From positions 61,876,506 to 61,940,505 of the forward strand of contig NC_080080.1 in assembly GCF_949987535.1 (NCBI RefSeq): a stretch of 64,000 nt of DNA, in the 5' to 3' direction. This document shows positions 51,030 through 64,000 of this stretch, piece after piece; the first letter of the stretch is position 1, and each line of letters starts with the position of its first letter. A program made the translations under genes and the position numbers. Source of the DNA: Balaenoptera acutorostrata. Taxonomy: Eukaryota; Chordata; Mammalia; Artiodactyla; Balaenopteridae. The notes under the pieces were generated by a model that saw nothing but the letters and a program-made list of their open reading frames with translations, was not told the origin of the DNA and made no database searches.

Positions 51030-51086
51030 GTGTGTGTGTGTGTGTGTGTGTGCATGTGTGTGAGAGAGAGAGAGAGAGAGAGAGGG
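51030..51086 (+). repeat. Compound (TG)n(GA)n microsatellite
   Basis: About 11 TG units, a short CATGTGTG interruption, then about 12 GA units. The open frames read across it are artefacts of the repeat. Confidence 0.95.
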
Positions 51087-52788
51087 AGGTTCCTGGAGTT
51101 GCAACCATCCAGGTAGGTGTGAGAAGGACTGAAATAGCTTTGCTGCATATGTAAACAGATAAGAATATGCCTAGCAGGCATTTTGGGAACATCTGTCAAT
51201 TTTTTATAGAACATACTGATTGTGGGCTATTGATTGCATTTAAACAAAGTTGTTGCAAAAAAAAAAAAAATCAGCTAACAATTCGTGTAGAAAGGGCCAA
51301 TCAATATTTAAATGACTCACTTTATTGATTTAAAATTAACTTTCAATTAAGAGATCCATAGGACTCTTAACTGCGACACTTATCCATTCAAGAGAAAATA
51401 AAGGTACATTTATCGATACACTTAAACAGCAGTGGCTGGTTTCCTATCGATTCAGTCATTTGTGCTGGGATTCGTTAGCGTCATCAGCCTTTAACTCGCT
51501 TACTAGGTCTTCGCAGTGTACAACGCTGCAAGATGTAGGAATGCGCAAAACAACACAAAGAAAGGATAGAAATTTTAAAAGATATAGGAAAAAGGTAAGT
51601 CAACCTTACACTTTTAAAATTGTTTTCTTTTAGTATTATGGAAGGAAGACTATGTAGATGATGGGGGTGATTATTAGAAACGGAAGCCTTTTAAGGGGCT
51701 ATTTTTCCAAGCCAGGGGTTTAGATGTGGCACATTTTGTGTTGTGCAATTGTGGAAACGAAATCTTTGAACAATTGACTAGTAAAAGCTTTATTGGCTTC
51801 TATTGACTCACAAGATCACTAACTTGCATATCCTGGTTATATTATAACCAATGGCAGCTAAGAACGCAATTTATAGAATTTTTTAAAGACAATAATTGCA
51901 TTTCCCATTGGAAATACTGTATATGTGTGTTTAAGGCCATATTTATTCAACAGTATTGCAAGGAAAATCACACTAGGCTGTGCTGTATTTATTGGATAAT
52001 TTGCCATTTATTACATTTGATAATTTATTTTTATCAGGGTTTTCATGAAAATAAAACTGATATAAAAATCAAACTGTAGTATATAAAATGGACAAATAAA
52101 TTTAAAATGCATAGATCAAAGCATTTATCCATGGATTTTAAAACCAGAATTATCCATCTATTTTTGTATTTTTATTGCCTCTGAAGGGGAATTCTGAATA
52201 CAGAGGAGGGCACTGATCGTAAATCCTTTACTACAATTTCTAATATTATATCAGAAAAACAAAACCAAATGATCTCCACAGGGAATGGCATCTTAACAGA
52301 GCTGAGTCTCCAACAACCTTGATTGTAATATTATGTGTGGCAGTGTTACTCTTTTTCAGGAATTCAAAACGATAGGTGTTCTTTTTGGTTTCGATGACAC
52401 GTTTCCTACAGCCCATTGATCTCTTTCTCACATTCTTCACTGTGCAGAGCTATCTGTACCAGAAAGAAGCTATCTCAAACAGAACCCCCCAACTCATTTA
52501 CTGACATATAATTCCTGGTAAGAGAGACAGAACAGCCAATCTAACTCCACTTGTACAGAACAGATTTTTTAATTACCTTTACACGTGCAGTTCATCTTCC
52601 TTCTTTGATAATATCCACTATGTTTACAAAAGATATTTTCAGTCATTTCAAAGATTAGCCTGTAGTTCTTTCTGTGTACCAAGTCTATAATAGTTAGGTT
52701 TCACCAATTATATTTTTAGATTTGCTCTGAACTTGTAAGAAATATTTGGAATGGATGAAAATGAAATAGGGATCCAAATGCTCAAATA

Positions 52789-52820
52789 CAAAACAAAACA
52801 AAACAAAACAAAACAAAAAA
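52789..52820 (+). repeat. (CAAAA)n simple repeat
   Basis: Six or so tandem CAAAA units end in an A run. There is no element body next to it. Confidence 0.9.
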
Positions 52821-53163
52821 CCATCCTCAATAGCTTAACCACATAATACTGGTGTAACATAATTTGTCATATATTATGGCGATTACACTTACTAAAATGT
52901 GCATGATGTCATTATTCCAACTAGAAATCAGATGATGATACTAATTAAGTGATAGCAGGTGGCAGAGGGGGCCTGTCAAGGTCCTCTCTGATCTGCAGAG
53001 AGAGATGTGTGCTTCTCTGTCTAAACACCCAGGAGTAGTAACAATTGGCTTAAGCACTATTCAGTCCCAAGGTACCCCGAATAGGGGATTCACTTTGATT
53101 TAACACTTCCTTATCACATCAAAGAGGTAAAAAGGCATCTGTATGGATTGGCTTACAAGGGGG

Positions 53164-53186
53164 AAAAAAAAAAAAAAAAAAAAAAG
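53164..53186 (+). repeat. Poly-A tract
   Basis: Twenty-three uninterrupted A, with no recognisable retroelement upstream. Confidence 0.9.
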
Positions 53187-56100
53187 GTTTGTCTTTAACC
53201 CCAGTATAGAAACTCTCTTTAAGAACTCTGGGTGGTACTGGGAGATGAACCTAGAAACAAATATTTTAAGATTCAAGCCATAAACCCATGTAACAAAAAT
53301 TATTAAAAATTGAGCTCTTTCCAACCCATGAAAGCTACAAACTGCCAATTATATTATGATAAAGGAAGTCTAGAACTAACCCAAATATCTGTTTGGTGGA
53401 CCTAACTAAAATGTCTGCTCTGTCCTATAAAATAAATTATCATCACCTCAGCCAGCTTTGCGTCTCCTAAAAAATTGTTCCCTAAGATTTTTTTTTTTTC
53501 TTTGTCCCTAATCCTATTTTCTCTATAACCAAGACTCATGGACTATACCATTCTCACAGCAGGCATTGGCGGGATATAGACTATTTCCGTGAGAATAACA
53601 CTGAGTCTGCACCTATATAGTCCACTGGTCAGACCCCAGGAATTCCATAGGGCCATCTCATTTTTCCCCTACATTCACTCGTTACCATCTTAATGACATA
53701 AGACATTAAATAGTTTGGAGCTAGGAATCTTGTCTTACAGATGATCACACTACATGTTATTTGAGTGGGATGTTGTAATTTAACAGTAATAGAAAAGTAG
53801 ATCTGCTTGAAGATGATGAGCCATGCTGGGTGAGTCATGAGACAGTGCAGACAACATATGCCTAAAAGGCAAACCAAGTGGTTCCTATAAATGATGGAAA
53901 ATGAGTGTTATCTAATTTCTGAAATTCTCTTATCCAGCTTGATCTGCCTCTGTACTGCTTGTTTCAGGATCATTATTGTACTTTTTTACAATAGATCAAA
54001 GACATGGTTGATAAGACTGGATTCTAGATACATTTGTTACATTTTCAGATATCTTACAGTATATGCAGCCTCTCAGCATGCTTAGTTTATTTAAACCTTT
54101 TCTTCCACCCTAAAGGCTTACTTACACCATCATTTCAGAAAGGTTTCATATCACTTTACCCAAATCATGGCTAAGACGGACACAAATAATTACAGGAATT
54201 AGTGCTACAGGGTGTAAAATTGTTCTCTTGTAGTAGAGGTGCATTCATTTCATTCTGGAATTCCCTGCTGAGAAGTGATGTGTGCAAACTATCTAAGGAC
54301 ACTGTAATCCTCTGATTTTTTTTTTTTTTAAAAGAGTAAAGTTGCACGAAATCTTTGACTAGAGAAAAAAAAGTGTAAGCAAGGTTCATACCAAGGACAA
54401 ATGTCTAGTATCCTCTGCTCAACTAAAATGATAATTCTTGTTCAGTAGAAAAAAAAAGCCAGAAATTTAGGAAATCACTTATTTCTACCTTCATGGAAGT
54501 AAACGTAATAGAGTTTGTATCAAAAACACAGAATGGCTATCTATCTTCAGTGACTAGTAAAATAGGTAGTCTTTCATGATCTGAGTTCCTTTAGACATTT
54601 TTTCCTTTATCCTTTAAAACATCTTCATTTTCAGTATTATAACCGAAGTGAATGTCCCTTAATAAAGTCAGTAACTACCTTCTGTAAAGTATGGGAAACA
54701 AATTTGGTCACGTGCCATGTGCCATTTGATTAACTGTGCAAAGTGGAATAATGGTAAGTTACACCACCTAGCAGGTTACAGGCGGGATTTTGAACTTCTT
54801 GCTCAAGCACAGAAAATCAGGGGTGTCAGGCACCAGGCCCGCTTTCATACCCTTGCACGCCACTGATTAGTTCAGCCTTAGTCGACCAGAAATCCTTAAT
54901 CTCCTCTTTTTAATATCGAAGAGGTAACCCCCTTTCACCTGCGTGTGGAGGCTTCCTTTTCATCAAAGCTCGGGAGATTCCAGCCACAAAATCAATGTAT
55001 GCATGTTCAGAGCAGTTTTCAGGGTTTTGTAAGACAAATCTCTCAAATGGGGGCTAGTTTCATGCTATTGAGCTGGGCTTCGATCTGACCAAGGGAGTGA
55101 ACAGCATACCAACAACTCACTTTCCTGGGCTCCTGAGGCAGGAGGGGAGACCATTTTCCATGAAGGCAGCTGTGGAATTTCTCCCTGACCTCTCACCTCA
55201 CCTAATCCGACTTTAAACCTAGCAGTGGACTGGTTAAATAAATAAATATTTAAAGGTAACCCCAAATCAACAAACATAATTAATTAATTTATCTTTTTCA
55301 TGTTAATAAACTACACTTGGAAAAGTTTCCCTGCCGCCAGAGTGCTTTCGGAAAGCCAGGGCCAATTTCTGGAAACTCAGGCTTCCTTTTTAAAGGCATA
55401 TGTTTGAAAAAGCCAATGAAAATGTTAATTTTTTTTCTTTTCTTCAGGAAATGGATTCGTCTATTGAGTCAAGAAGGGTAATTTGTTTTAAATGGAAGTA
55501 TTTCTTTCCTGCTATTTTTGTTACTCACTAAAAACTTTGCTTCCTTAATAGTTTAGGCCCCCTATCTTTAAAAATATTCAACAGATATTTAGCTATTCGA
55601 GTTCCTCTCTTATTAGAAATCCATAAGTTACGAAATAGGCATTGCCATATACAATTTTTGAATTACAAATTAAAATGATTCCTACTTTAAAAACTAAATC
55701 TGGTGCATTGTGTTATACTCAACTGTAGGGTGAAAAAGTTTTGACCGCTTTACCTATGTTGCTTCTATTAGTTTCATAACTTCATAAATTACCTGATGTT
55801 AAATCAATCATGACTTTACACAGCTACAGCCTTCCTTTCATGAAATAATATTTTATCCTGGCACGAATAAGGCATTTGAATATTTTCTAATATTTTGGAA
55901 ACATCAAAGGGAAACCATCTCAGATGCCTCATTTCATTTTGAGATGAGTATTTTTTCAGACATTTAAAAAAAACTACTGGGCTTAGTGCAAAAATTCTGA
56001 ATCCGAAATTATGATCAAATATTACAACAGAACTATTTCTAAATTGGATGTAAATCAATCTTGCATAATGATAATATGAATGTAAAATATACTTTGCTTC

Positions 56101-56678
56101 TTCATACAAATGCCTTACTATATTTTCATTGGTATGTTGTCAAAAGGAGTTTTTAAAATGAAATGAAACATAACGGGGCAAAGATAATTCTAATGATTTG
56201 GGGTGTGTATTTATAGGAGTCTTGTTTATTTTTCCTCTTTATATTGACTACAGGTTCTGAAATTGCAGCATATTTTAAATCAAATGTTTCCCAAACTAAA
56301 AAAGATAAAAATAAGTGTGCAATCATTAGAGCTCCTTTATACTTTTTTAGCAGTAACCCAGCTGAGGAGAGACACATACCCTGAATATTTTGATGACATA
56401 ACTTACTCTGTTACCTTCCCTTACTCCTAAGAAGTCACCTCTGGACCATGATTCACACTTTACAAAAAAAAATAAGTCCTATTTGGGGCCCAACTAGGAA
56501 TAATTAATATAAATAACTATTTTTAAAGTATAGTTACCTTAGTTGTACAACTGCATATTATAAGGATAAATATTAAAGTCCTGGCTAGATTACTTTAAAA
56601 AATTTTAATACTAGTTTTTAAACATGAAATTTCATGTTTCACCACGTGATCCTTCCCACTCCACTCCACTGCCTGAAT

Positions 56679-56746
56679 ACACACAGACACACAGACACAC
56701 ACACACACAGACACACACACACAGACACACAGACACACACACACAT
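56679..56746 (+). repeat. Interrupted (CA)n microsatellite with CAGA variants
   Basis: CA units are broken at intervals by GA, giving an ACACAGACAC-type higher-order pattern over about 68 bases. Confidence 0.93.
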
Positions 56747-57859
56747 ACTGTTTCATAGTCTTCCGAAAGAGAAGTCTGAATTTTTGCTTCAGCACCCCAC
56801 AGAGGAATTTCCCTTGCTCATAAATATTTTAAAGTAATTTGTGCCTTTACAGTTAAATGGATATTGTTTACTGTTGGTCAACAGCTCAAGTGTGCTGGCA
56901 GGCATTAGCAAAGAAATGTGCTATCATAGAAAATAATCACACTTTTCAGTCTCAGAGCCACTGAAAGGATACAAAAGCCTTCTTTGGCCTTGCCCTGTGG
57001 TCTAGGACCTCAAAGCTAAATAAGTACCAGTAGACACAAAGCATTTCTCATTATTGTCTCATATCTATTAAAGGTATTTACATGCCAGCGTGAATGCACT
57101 AGTAAGTTTGTGGGAGATGTAGCTCCATTTTATATTTCTTTTGAAAACATTATTTTGACTCTCAGGAAACAAATACCTCTCTGAAAGTGGCTGTTCCTAT
57201 GGTATAAAAATAACTCTGAAGCCTGAAGTTGATAATCTTGAATTCAACATACAATGAAAGCCCCCTGTGTATATACTGTGATGAACTCTGTAACCACTCA
57301 ATTTAATCCCAAAGTTGGTAAAGTCATGCTTTCTAACTCAAAGACACACTTCGTACCATATCATATAGAGAATGCCCCAGTTAAGCCATATCTCTTTAAT
57401 GGCAGAACTTCAAATGTCATCTTGAGTTTCACAGAACACGCTTTCTTTTCAGAAGTAATTAGCTAAGGCAGAGTTTATATGGCAATTAAAAACCACTTGC
57501 TTGCAGAAACTTGTAGGCATTATGTAATTTTTTTATGCTACAAGTACATATGTGTATTCTTCCCTCTAGCTTAAATACAGTGAGTGTTGTAGTTGGTTGC
57601 ACAGGAATTGTCTCCAGAACATTAAAGCTAGCCAAACACGATTGTATTCCAACTAAAATTGCTCTCTTTATACCGTGTATTGAAACTTGATAACTGTTGG
57701 TTATAAAATTCCTTTGATTTTCTGTAGGTAATAAAATACTTTGGCAATTACTATTGACAGTTCTGGATAATCTTGAAGGCTGCCTTGCCTGCAGAAGATG
57801 AGTGTTACAAATCACTCCACTGAAAGAGGGAAGAACGGCAGCAGGCAGCAGACAGGTTT

Positions 57860-59914
57860 CAATTTCACAATGCTGATTATCTCATTCTCGATTCTATGCA
57901 TGCCTAAATCTGAGAATCCCTCAAGCAGCTATAGGGACTTCTACTTTTAAAATGCCTATTATGCTTTCATACTTTTTCCTGCTTCCTGAAGAGTGCCATT
58001 TCGCCAAGCTTAAATAGCAGAAAATTGCACTGCTTTTCCTCTGCCCATCTCCTCAATCTCTATTAACCTGCACAAGAACAAAGGAGTACGATGGTCCAGC
58101 TCTAGGTGGAGAAATAGGTTGGAAGTTGTTTTTCATTTACTGCCACGCATATTTTGGCTTCATCAATTCCTTTTCAACCATAAACTTCTTTTAATGCCTC
58201 AGCAAATGACTACCCATGAATATATTTTTTCCCCAATATATAAACGTGTCGGCCCTTGTTCCTTCAGCGTGAGTGTACTCACACGCAGGCCCCCACACGC
58301 ACCTTTGTTTTATTATGTGCAGCAACGCCAAGTGAAAGTACGTGGTTATTAGGATGGGTCTTGATTCAAATAAAAGTGCTGAAAATGAAGCTGGCCCAAA
58401 TGGAATTCTTTCTATTTCGGTTCGAAGGGAACAATAGGCTAGGAGCAGAAAAGAAAATCGTTGAAGCACCTGGTTCTAATGCTTGCGATAGACCTTTATT
58501 AGATGTCATAAACAGAATGATGCATTCCTCGATGGAGAACTTACAGCCCACAAAAGTGGAGGTAAAATGGAGGACAGAGTTCTTTTAAAACAATAAGGTT
58601 CAACGGTCCCTTTCAATCAAACACTATTTATGAAAGGCAGAAGTCTTAATAACCTTATGGAGAGGTGTTCATTCTTCTAGTTTTATACACGACTGCCCTT
58701 CCTTTTTCAAGCTAAACCTTCTTTGTTGGATTTGAACCCTAAACGACATCTTGCCTGAGGATCACCGGAAGTCAGTTTGCTAAATGACAAATGGACTGTG
58801 AGAGAAAGGAGACTTTTTAAATTTTTATTTTGTTCAAGGAAAGTTAGAAGGCTCAGGGACCCTTCTCCAGAGTCCGTGGAGTTAGAAATTCTTGTGCGCT
58901 ACACAGCCAGACGACCACAAAGGTAATTTCGGCCATCGGAAACTGTTTTAAAATAAGGTCTGTTTTGCATTTAAAAAGATAAAAGAATGTTTTCTAAAAT
59001 GACAATTGCTGGTTGGCCATCGATTCGGAGCTTTAATCTCATAGCCGGCTCAAATTTCCCATTATGTCTCACCGAGGCTTAGAAGGCTCAAGAGGCCGAA
59101 CTGTGGCCGTCGACAAAAGTGGAGGGGGTTACAGCATTAAGAAACACAGCTGTTGCTCGCAAACTGCAAATGTTAGAATAACTCACTGCTTGTTTTTTCC
59201 CTGCTGCTAATAAAAACTTAAAGTGTTTTGCATGCTTTCTATAAACAGTGCACTTAAGTTTTATAATCGAGTACATCTTATTAAGCGTGAAGTCTGCTGA
59301 TGCTTAAATTATTCATAACGTGGTCCAGACTGATTAAGATTGGCTTGTTAAGGAGCACGAGAAGCAATTAAACTGACAAGGCAGTGCGGCCTTGATGTAT
59401 ACATTTATTATCACAAGAATACCCAAAGTGAATGCCCTTATTAAGCAATGAATTTCACCTCACTGGCCTTCTACCATGGCTGCCACGGGTAGGGAGAGCT
59501 GAGGAACAACATGTCAAAAGCTAACTCTGAGGAAATGCCTATCTTCAAGTGAAACCGATTTTGTAATGAACCTTTCCGTTGGCTCCTGAGGTAATAAATC
59601 CTGACTGGTGCATTAATTACTTGATAACATCCCATCAAAATGCAAATGCCGCACTTGAGCCATAGGAATGGCTCACTGGCTGGTAACTCTTCAGGGTGGA
59701 CATAAATTGTCTGTTTTCTCTTATCAAACAGGGCGTTTATTTCCATCTTGCTGGGGTGAATGTCACTCCTGCCCCCCTCAGCCCCTCTGTGGCCTGACAC
59801 CATCATTTGCGGAGGACCGTCGGCATGTAGCAACACCCTAACGGTGTAACTCCTTCATTTGGTACCTTTCGGGGAGAAAGTGCCCCTCTCCCCACATCCC
59901 TCGGACCCTCCCCG

Positions 59915-59957
<43 letters not shown>

Positions 59958-61700
59958 CTGAAGGAATCCAACGTGTCAAGGACAAACGGCATCACAAAGC
60001 ACGATCCCCACCTCTACAACACACTAATCTTTCTCTTTTTTGTTTTCTTTTTGAGCAACACACCAAACCAGCAATTTCATTTCTTGCCATGATCCTGTGA
60101 AAGCCGTGAACCCTGGAGGTCCAGAGGCAGTGCATCTAATTAGGCAGTCCCTAGAACAAGGCCAGAAGACACTTCCTGCACCCTATTCACACCACGACAA
60201 TGAAGCATTTCTAGGTGGTGTTTTCATATTTCCCCCAAATAATCAATACTTCATTAAAAAAACAGATATGCTACACTCTAGGCCTAAAAGAGAGAGAGAA
60301 ATAAGAGGGAGAGTCAGAACCCGGCTTAATAAACACTTGACAATGTGTGAGAGAGAATGCTGTTCCTGAGTGTTCTCTTAGCCAAGTGAAACATATTTAT
60401 TTAGTTATGGAAACTGTTTCCACATTGAATGTTAATGAGGACCTTTGTTTTCTACTGTCTCCGAAATTCTCACCTCCATCAATAGGTCTGACTCTCCCAC
60501 CTGGGTCAACCTGCCTCCCAGTCCTGTTTATTTGTCTTGAAGGCTCGGTGAAAATCCTTAATTCAGGTTACTAGGCAACCCTACAGGTGAGAAAATATAA
60601 TGTTTGGCTGACTCCATTTTTGAATGCACACAGTGGCCTAATGCCTTCAAAATAGACTGCAAAGCATGTGCTGATAATTCTCGGCTACATTCTCTAAAGG
60701 CGAGGTCAGAAGAAAATTAATTGATGCTGAAAATAATGACAGAAGGAGAGGCACCACAGAGACTTGGTGTGACTGGCATGTGATAATGTTAGCAAGAATC
60801 TCAGCATGTGACTGGACAGTGTGATGAAAAATATACCCTGTTCGAGGGAAAAACAAGTTACAAAACTTAATTAGTTTTTGACACTTCTTCATAAGTTATT
60901 ATCTTTTCATTTGGAACATTGCCTTGGGACATCAATACACAAGAAGAAATGAAACATTCTTATTGTAAATATGAAAGAAAGATGACTTTATACTGTGCCT
61001 CTCCTCTTTACATGTCCTTTTGAATAAACAAAATACCCTCTGCAGGCGAAAGGATATCAGGGGGTGGGTGATGCAAATGCTTCTGCTCTGAGTTTGACAC
61101 TGTCTGAGTCGATGTATGATTCCATTACAATGGATTATGCAATTTTGATTTGAAAAAAAGAAGGTGGCATCCAAATCAAATGTGGTCAAAATAAGACTCT
61201 TAGATGGGAAGTAGTCAAATTATATCCCCGATTGCAATAATGCTTCCTGTACAGCTAATGTATTTTTAATTCCTTTCCACTAAGGTTTATACCTAGACGT
61301 AATTTACACTGATTACTAAATAACCCTTGTGAGTTGCTTTGTCTTTTGAATTTTAAAAAATACACTTGCCGTGAGCAATGAATTTCATAAACCGGCAGCT
61401 CTCATGCTTGATGAATCATTCTTATTTTATGCAGTGCTGTGTGATAGAGAAGGGAGATAAAATATTCCATCCACAAGCTATTCGGTACAATTTATCATCA
61501 GCGGCTCACTAGTCCAGTGATAATACCTGGCTTGCAGATTGTAATGATCAGATTCTGTTTTTATTTCAAACAGGAACAATTCAGAATACCAGAGTTTTTA
61601 ATTTACATACATTAGTGAGGTTCAAATGTGGCAACAGCTACAAGCAAATTCACTTGCAAACTGAATGCTTGCCTTGCATAATGGGTTCCCTTTAGCAATT
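57860..61700. other. Repeat-poor block, candidate conserved non-coding elements
   Basis: Apart from one (CA)n tract, I can name no repeat in about 3.8 kb. Several stretches have the mixed, non-repetitive, homeobox-site-rich look (ATTA and TAAT cores) of developmental enhancers, for example 59281-59460 and 61360-61560. Open frames here have no splice or family support. This is pattern-based inference only; conservation cannot be measured from one sequence. Confidence 0.35.
59916..59952 (+). repeat. (CA)n microsatellite
   Basis: About 18 uninterrupted CA units follow a C-rich segment. Confidence 0.95.
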
Positions 61701-63649
61701 ACTCACCAGTGAAGTACCCAGATAAAAATGAAAACAAAGAGAAAAAAGGAAAATCATGATACATACACCATCGTGTGTTCTAGGATAATTACTGAACCAC
61801 AGTGAAGGTCACGTTTATATCTGTTTTAGTAATGATTTCGTGTACCCTTCTTCTGCATTGAATTCCTAACGCAATCTTCTTTCTGTTTTATGGTACTATA
61901 GTCTCTTTTATCTGTGAATTTTTTAAAGTTGCAATGCTAGCTTCCTATCATACAAAAACGGCAACACCATTATTAATAGAAATTGTTACTGATAACATTT
62001 TAAATGATAAAATATGGAAACATCTGCTAAATACAGTAATCATGCATGCACGTGCACGCGCCTGCACACACACACACACGCACCTCCACAAATATACCAG
62101 GCCAACATTTAGTAAAACCGACAGGTTTATAATAAAATACCTCTTATGGTTACATCACTTTTACACTGACCACAGTATTGAGCTTGAATTCCCAGCAGCA
62201 TCATTACTAGACATTTTCTGCCACCTTTCTAAATCTGAAAAGCTTCCTACATTTAGTGAAGATTAGGTAATGCTACATCCAATCAATAGCAGCTATCAAT
62301 TCCATACCTTGTTGCAGAACAAGTTGATTAAAGTAAGTAAAAAGGCTGACTAAATATTGTTTAAGACTAGGTGATTCTTAAAACTAATCTGTAGTTTTGA
62401 GAAAATATACTCCTCACAGACAGACACAAACACTAAGATTATGACATATACAATGAGAGTGGTACATCTGCCATCTTTATCCCATAATATTATGGAAAAC
62501 CCAGTAGAGTCCCCAGTGTAGAACAGGAGCTTTATGTTTATGATGCATTTCCAGATTCTGGATTGCTTATGTCATGATCTTATGGTTATATAAATGGATG
62601 CTCATTTTAGGTTTATCAGCGGTTTTCTAAAAATGCCTGTTTATCAGAGAGATCAATACTATTCTTTAGATGTCTTTAGAAATCTTAACCCTGTTTCTGG
62701 AAAAAAAGCCATTTTCAAATTCATGCATTAGGCCCAACAGAGTCAGCGTTCAATTTCCAGACCTGAGCAAATTGTGTAAAACCACTGACACTCCTCCTAG
62801 AACAAGCCACGTTCCGAAGACACAGAGGGATTAAACAGATGACAAAAAACAGTTGGCCTGGGTAATCTCTTGGTGCTTGCCCAAAGGTAGAAATGCTGTG
62901 GTCAGAGTGGTTTCTGGTTGCTGCCTCATGAAACAGTCCTAGATCCGGCCACTTGAAATGAGAGGCGACTCAATCTTTTTTGCCCAATGTTATCAAGATA
63001 GAATCACACATTGCCTATACCTGGAAAATATTAGCTTTTATTAAAAATCATTCAATGAACCAGAGCAGGGAGTCATAAGAAGAAAATGGGTGGGAAGAGA
63101 AATCAGAAAATGGGGGAAAAAAAAAAAAACCCTCTATATCCATAATGCTTTACAGTGTGGTAAAACAGTCTACCCTTTCCCTTCCTAGTTACGGAAACAT
63201 TATCAGTAGGCGTGGCAGTTACTCTTCTTTGAAAAGTTACAAATAAGAAAATAAGAAATTGGACACTTTAGGTTTTCAGACCTACCCAGCGGTCTGGTTT
63301 TGAAACTCTCCGGGGGAGTGTGGTTAGACAATTACAGTTGGCTCTCGTTCTTCCAGGCAGCGCTCAACCACTGAAGGATGATGGTATATTTGTTTAACCA
63401 GTGTTGCTGCGCATCTTCGTCAGCCCAAAGCCCAGGTGAAAGCAGGGGTTGTCGTGGGAATTAAGAATGCAAAGCAAATCCTGCCATACATTTGAAAACC
63501 CCAAGGATAAAGCTTTGATCCCTATTGGACAATATGTCTATAATAAAGGATCAAAAACACAGATTTTATTGTTACACTAGAGAGTTTTCCAGAAAATGAA
63601 CTTCCTTGAAGTTATACTATAGTGAAAAAAACCCAATTTGTATTAAGTA

Positions 63650-63650
63650 T

Positions 63651-63681
<31 letters not shown>

Positions 63682-63688
63682 TATATAT
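63650..63688 (+). repeat. (AC)n and (AT)n microsatellite
   Basis: About 13 AC units, a CGCAC break, then a short ATATATAT run. Confidence 0.93.
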
Positions 63689-64000
63689 AGATCAGCTATG
63701 TCTTCTCTATGGTTAAATGATGTAATTTCTATAAATATAATATGTATGTAATATTCAATTATGTAATCTAAAGTGATGTAATTTCTATAAAATCTCTATA
63801 GTTTTCAAAATCATTTTCATTATTTCCCGATATAATCTTTCCTCTCAAGTCAGTTGATATGCTTGCCTACCCTGCCTTACCCTTAAAATTTAGGCTCCCA
63901 GACTATGATAATTCCATTCCCAAATATCCTCTGTGTAAATTAACATTTATCTCCTGCTTCATGCAGGGAAAACCCTAGAGGACCTTTCCCAACCCATCAC

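Larger units (their letters stand above)
28416..64000 (-). other. Upstream ZFHX4 intron (probably intron 4), more than 35 kb, continuing past the right edge
   Basis: No further ZFHX4 coding segment was recognised between exon 5 and the right edge, although the expected preceding zinc-finger exon was looked for on the minus strand. The sequence is AT-rich and contains the SINE, L1, MIR, L2 and microsatellite features listed separately. Stretches with nothing I can name include about 28.5-29.2, 33.2-34.8, 35.6-36.3, 40.2-41.0, 45.9-50.9, 51.1-52.7, 53.2-56.6 and 61.7-63.6 kb. The assignment to this intron rests on exon order and is not proven at the far end. Confidence 0.75.

Noticed and set aside
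56595..56837. Open frames rich in Cys/Val or His/Thr
   Set aside because: They are translations of an interrupted CA microsatellite.
1..64000. CRISPR arrays, operons, bacterial promoters, insertion sequences or phage genes
   Set aside because: The window is vertebrate DNA with spliced exons and mammalian repeats. No spaced direct-repeat array or prokaryotic gene layout was seen.

Overview
The window is mammalian genomic DNA and contains one gene, on the minus strand: the 3' half of ZFHX4 (zinc finger homeobox 4), a giant multi-zinc-finger, four-homeodomain transcription factor. Reading from high to low coordinates, seven coding exons can be placed from splice sites, phase and close agreement with the ZFHX4 protein as I remember it. 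They are 28415-28347, 20692-20576, 14421-14288, 14061-13861, 12847-12730, the very large 12194-6809, and the start of the terminal exon at 124-1, which runs off the left edge. All introns are GT-AG and every junction phase agrees. I number them exons 5-11 on the 11-exon human model, from memory.

The main anomaly is in the giant exon. At 10015-10023 a run of nine G (nine C in the mRNA) inside a polyproline stretch breaks the reading frame. With eight bases the exon has exactly the length its flanking phases require, and both halves match ZFHX4. An assembly or sequencing indel is therefore the most likely explanation.

The rest is intron. Intron 10 (125-6808) and the intron at 14422-20575 are AT-rich with almost no recognisable repeats. 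The intron at 20693-28346 holds a nest of old L2, MIR and MER5A repeats and a short palindromic mariner copy close to exon 5. The sequence above 28416 is one very large upstream intron of more than 35 kb. It holds CHR-type tRNA-derived SINEs, truncated L1 3' ends, MIR and L2 relics, an AG-rich ancient repeat, microsatellites, and a repeat-poor block (about 57.9-61.7 kb) that may be a cluster of conserved non-coding elements.

The SINEs begin with a GGGCTTCCCTGGTGG-type head and end in an AAGACCCAACACAGCC tail with TAAA repeats. This is the CHR family of Cetacea, hippos and ruminants. I see no BovB or Bov-A2, which a ruminant window this size should carry, so a whale or dolphin (less likely a hippo) is my best guess. 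I found no second protein-coding gene, no RNA gene that I would defend, and no undescribed system. The observations most worth a check are the homopolymer frameshift, the hairpin-forming mariner copy and the candidate conserved non-coding block.
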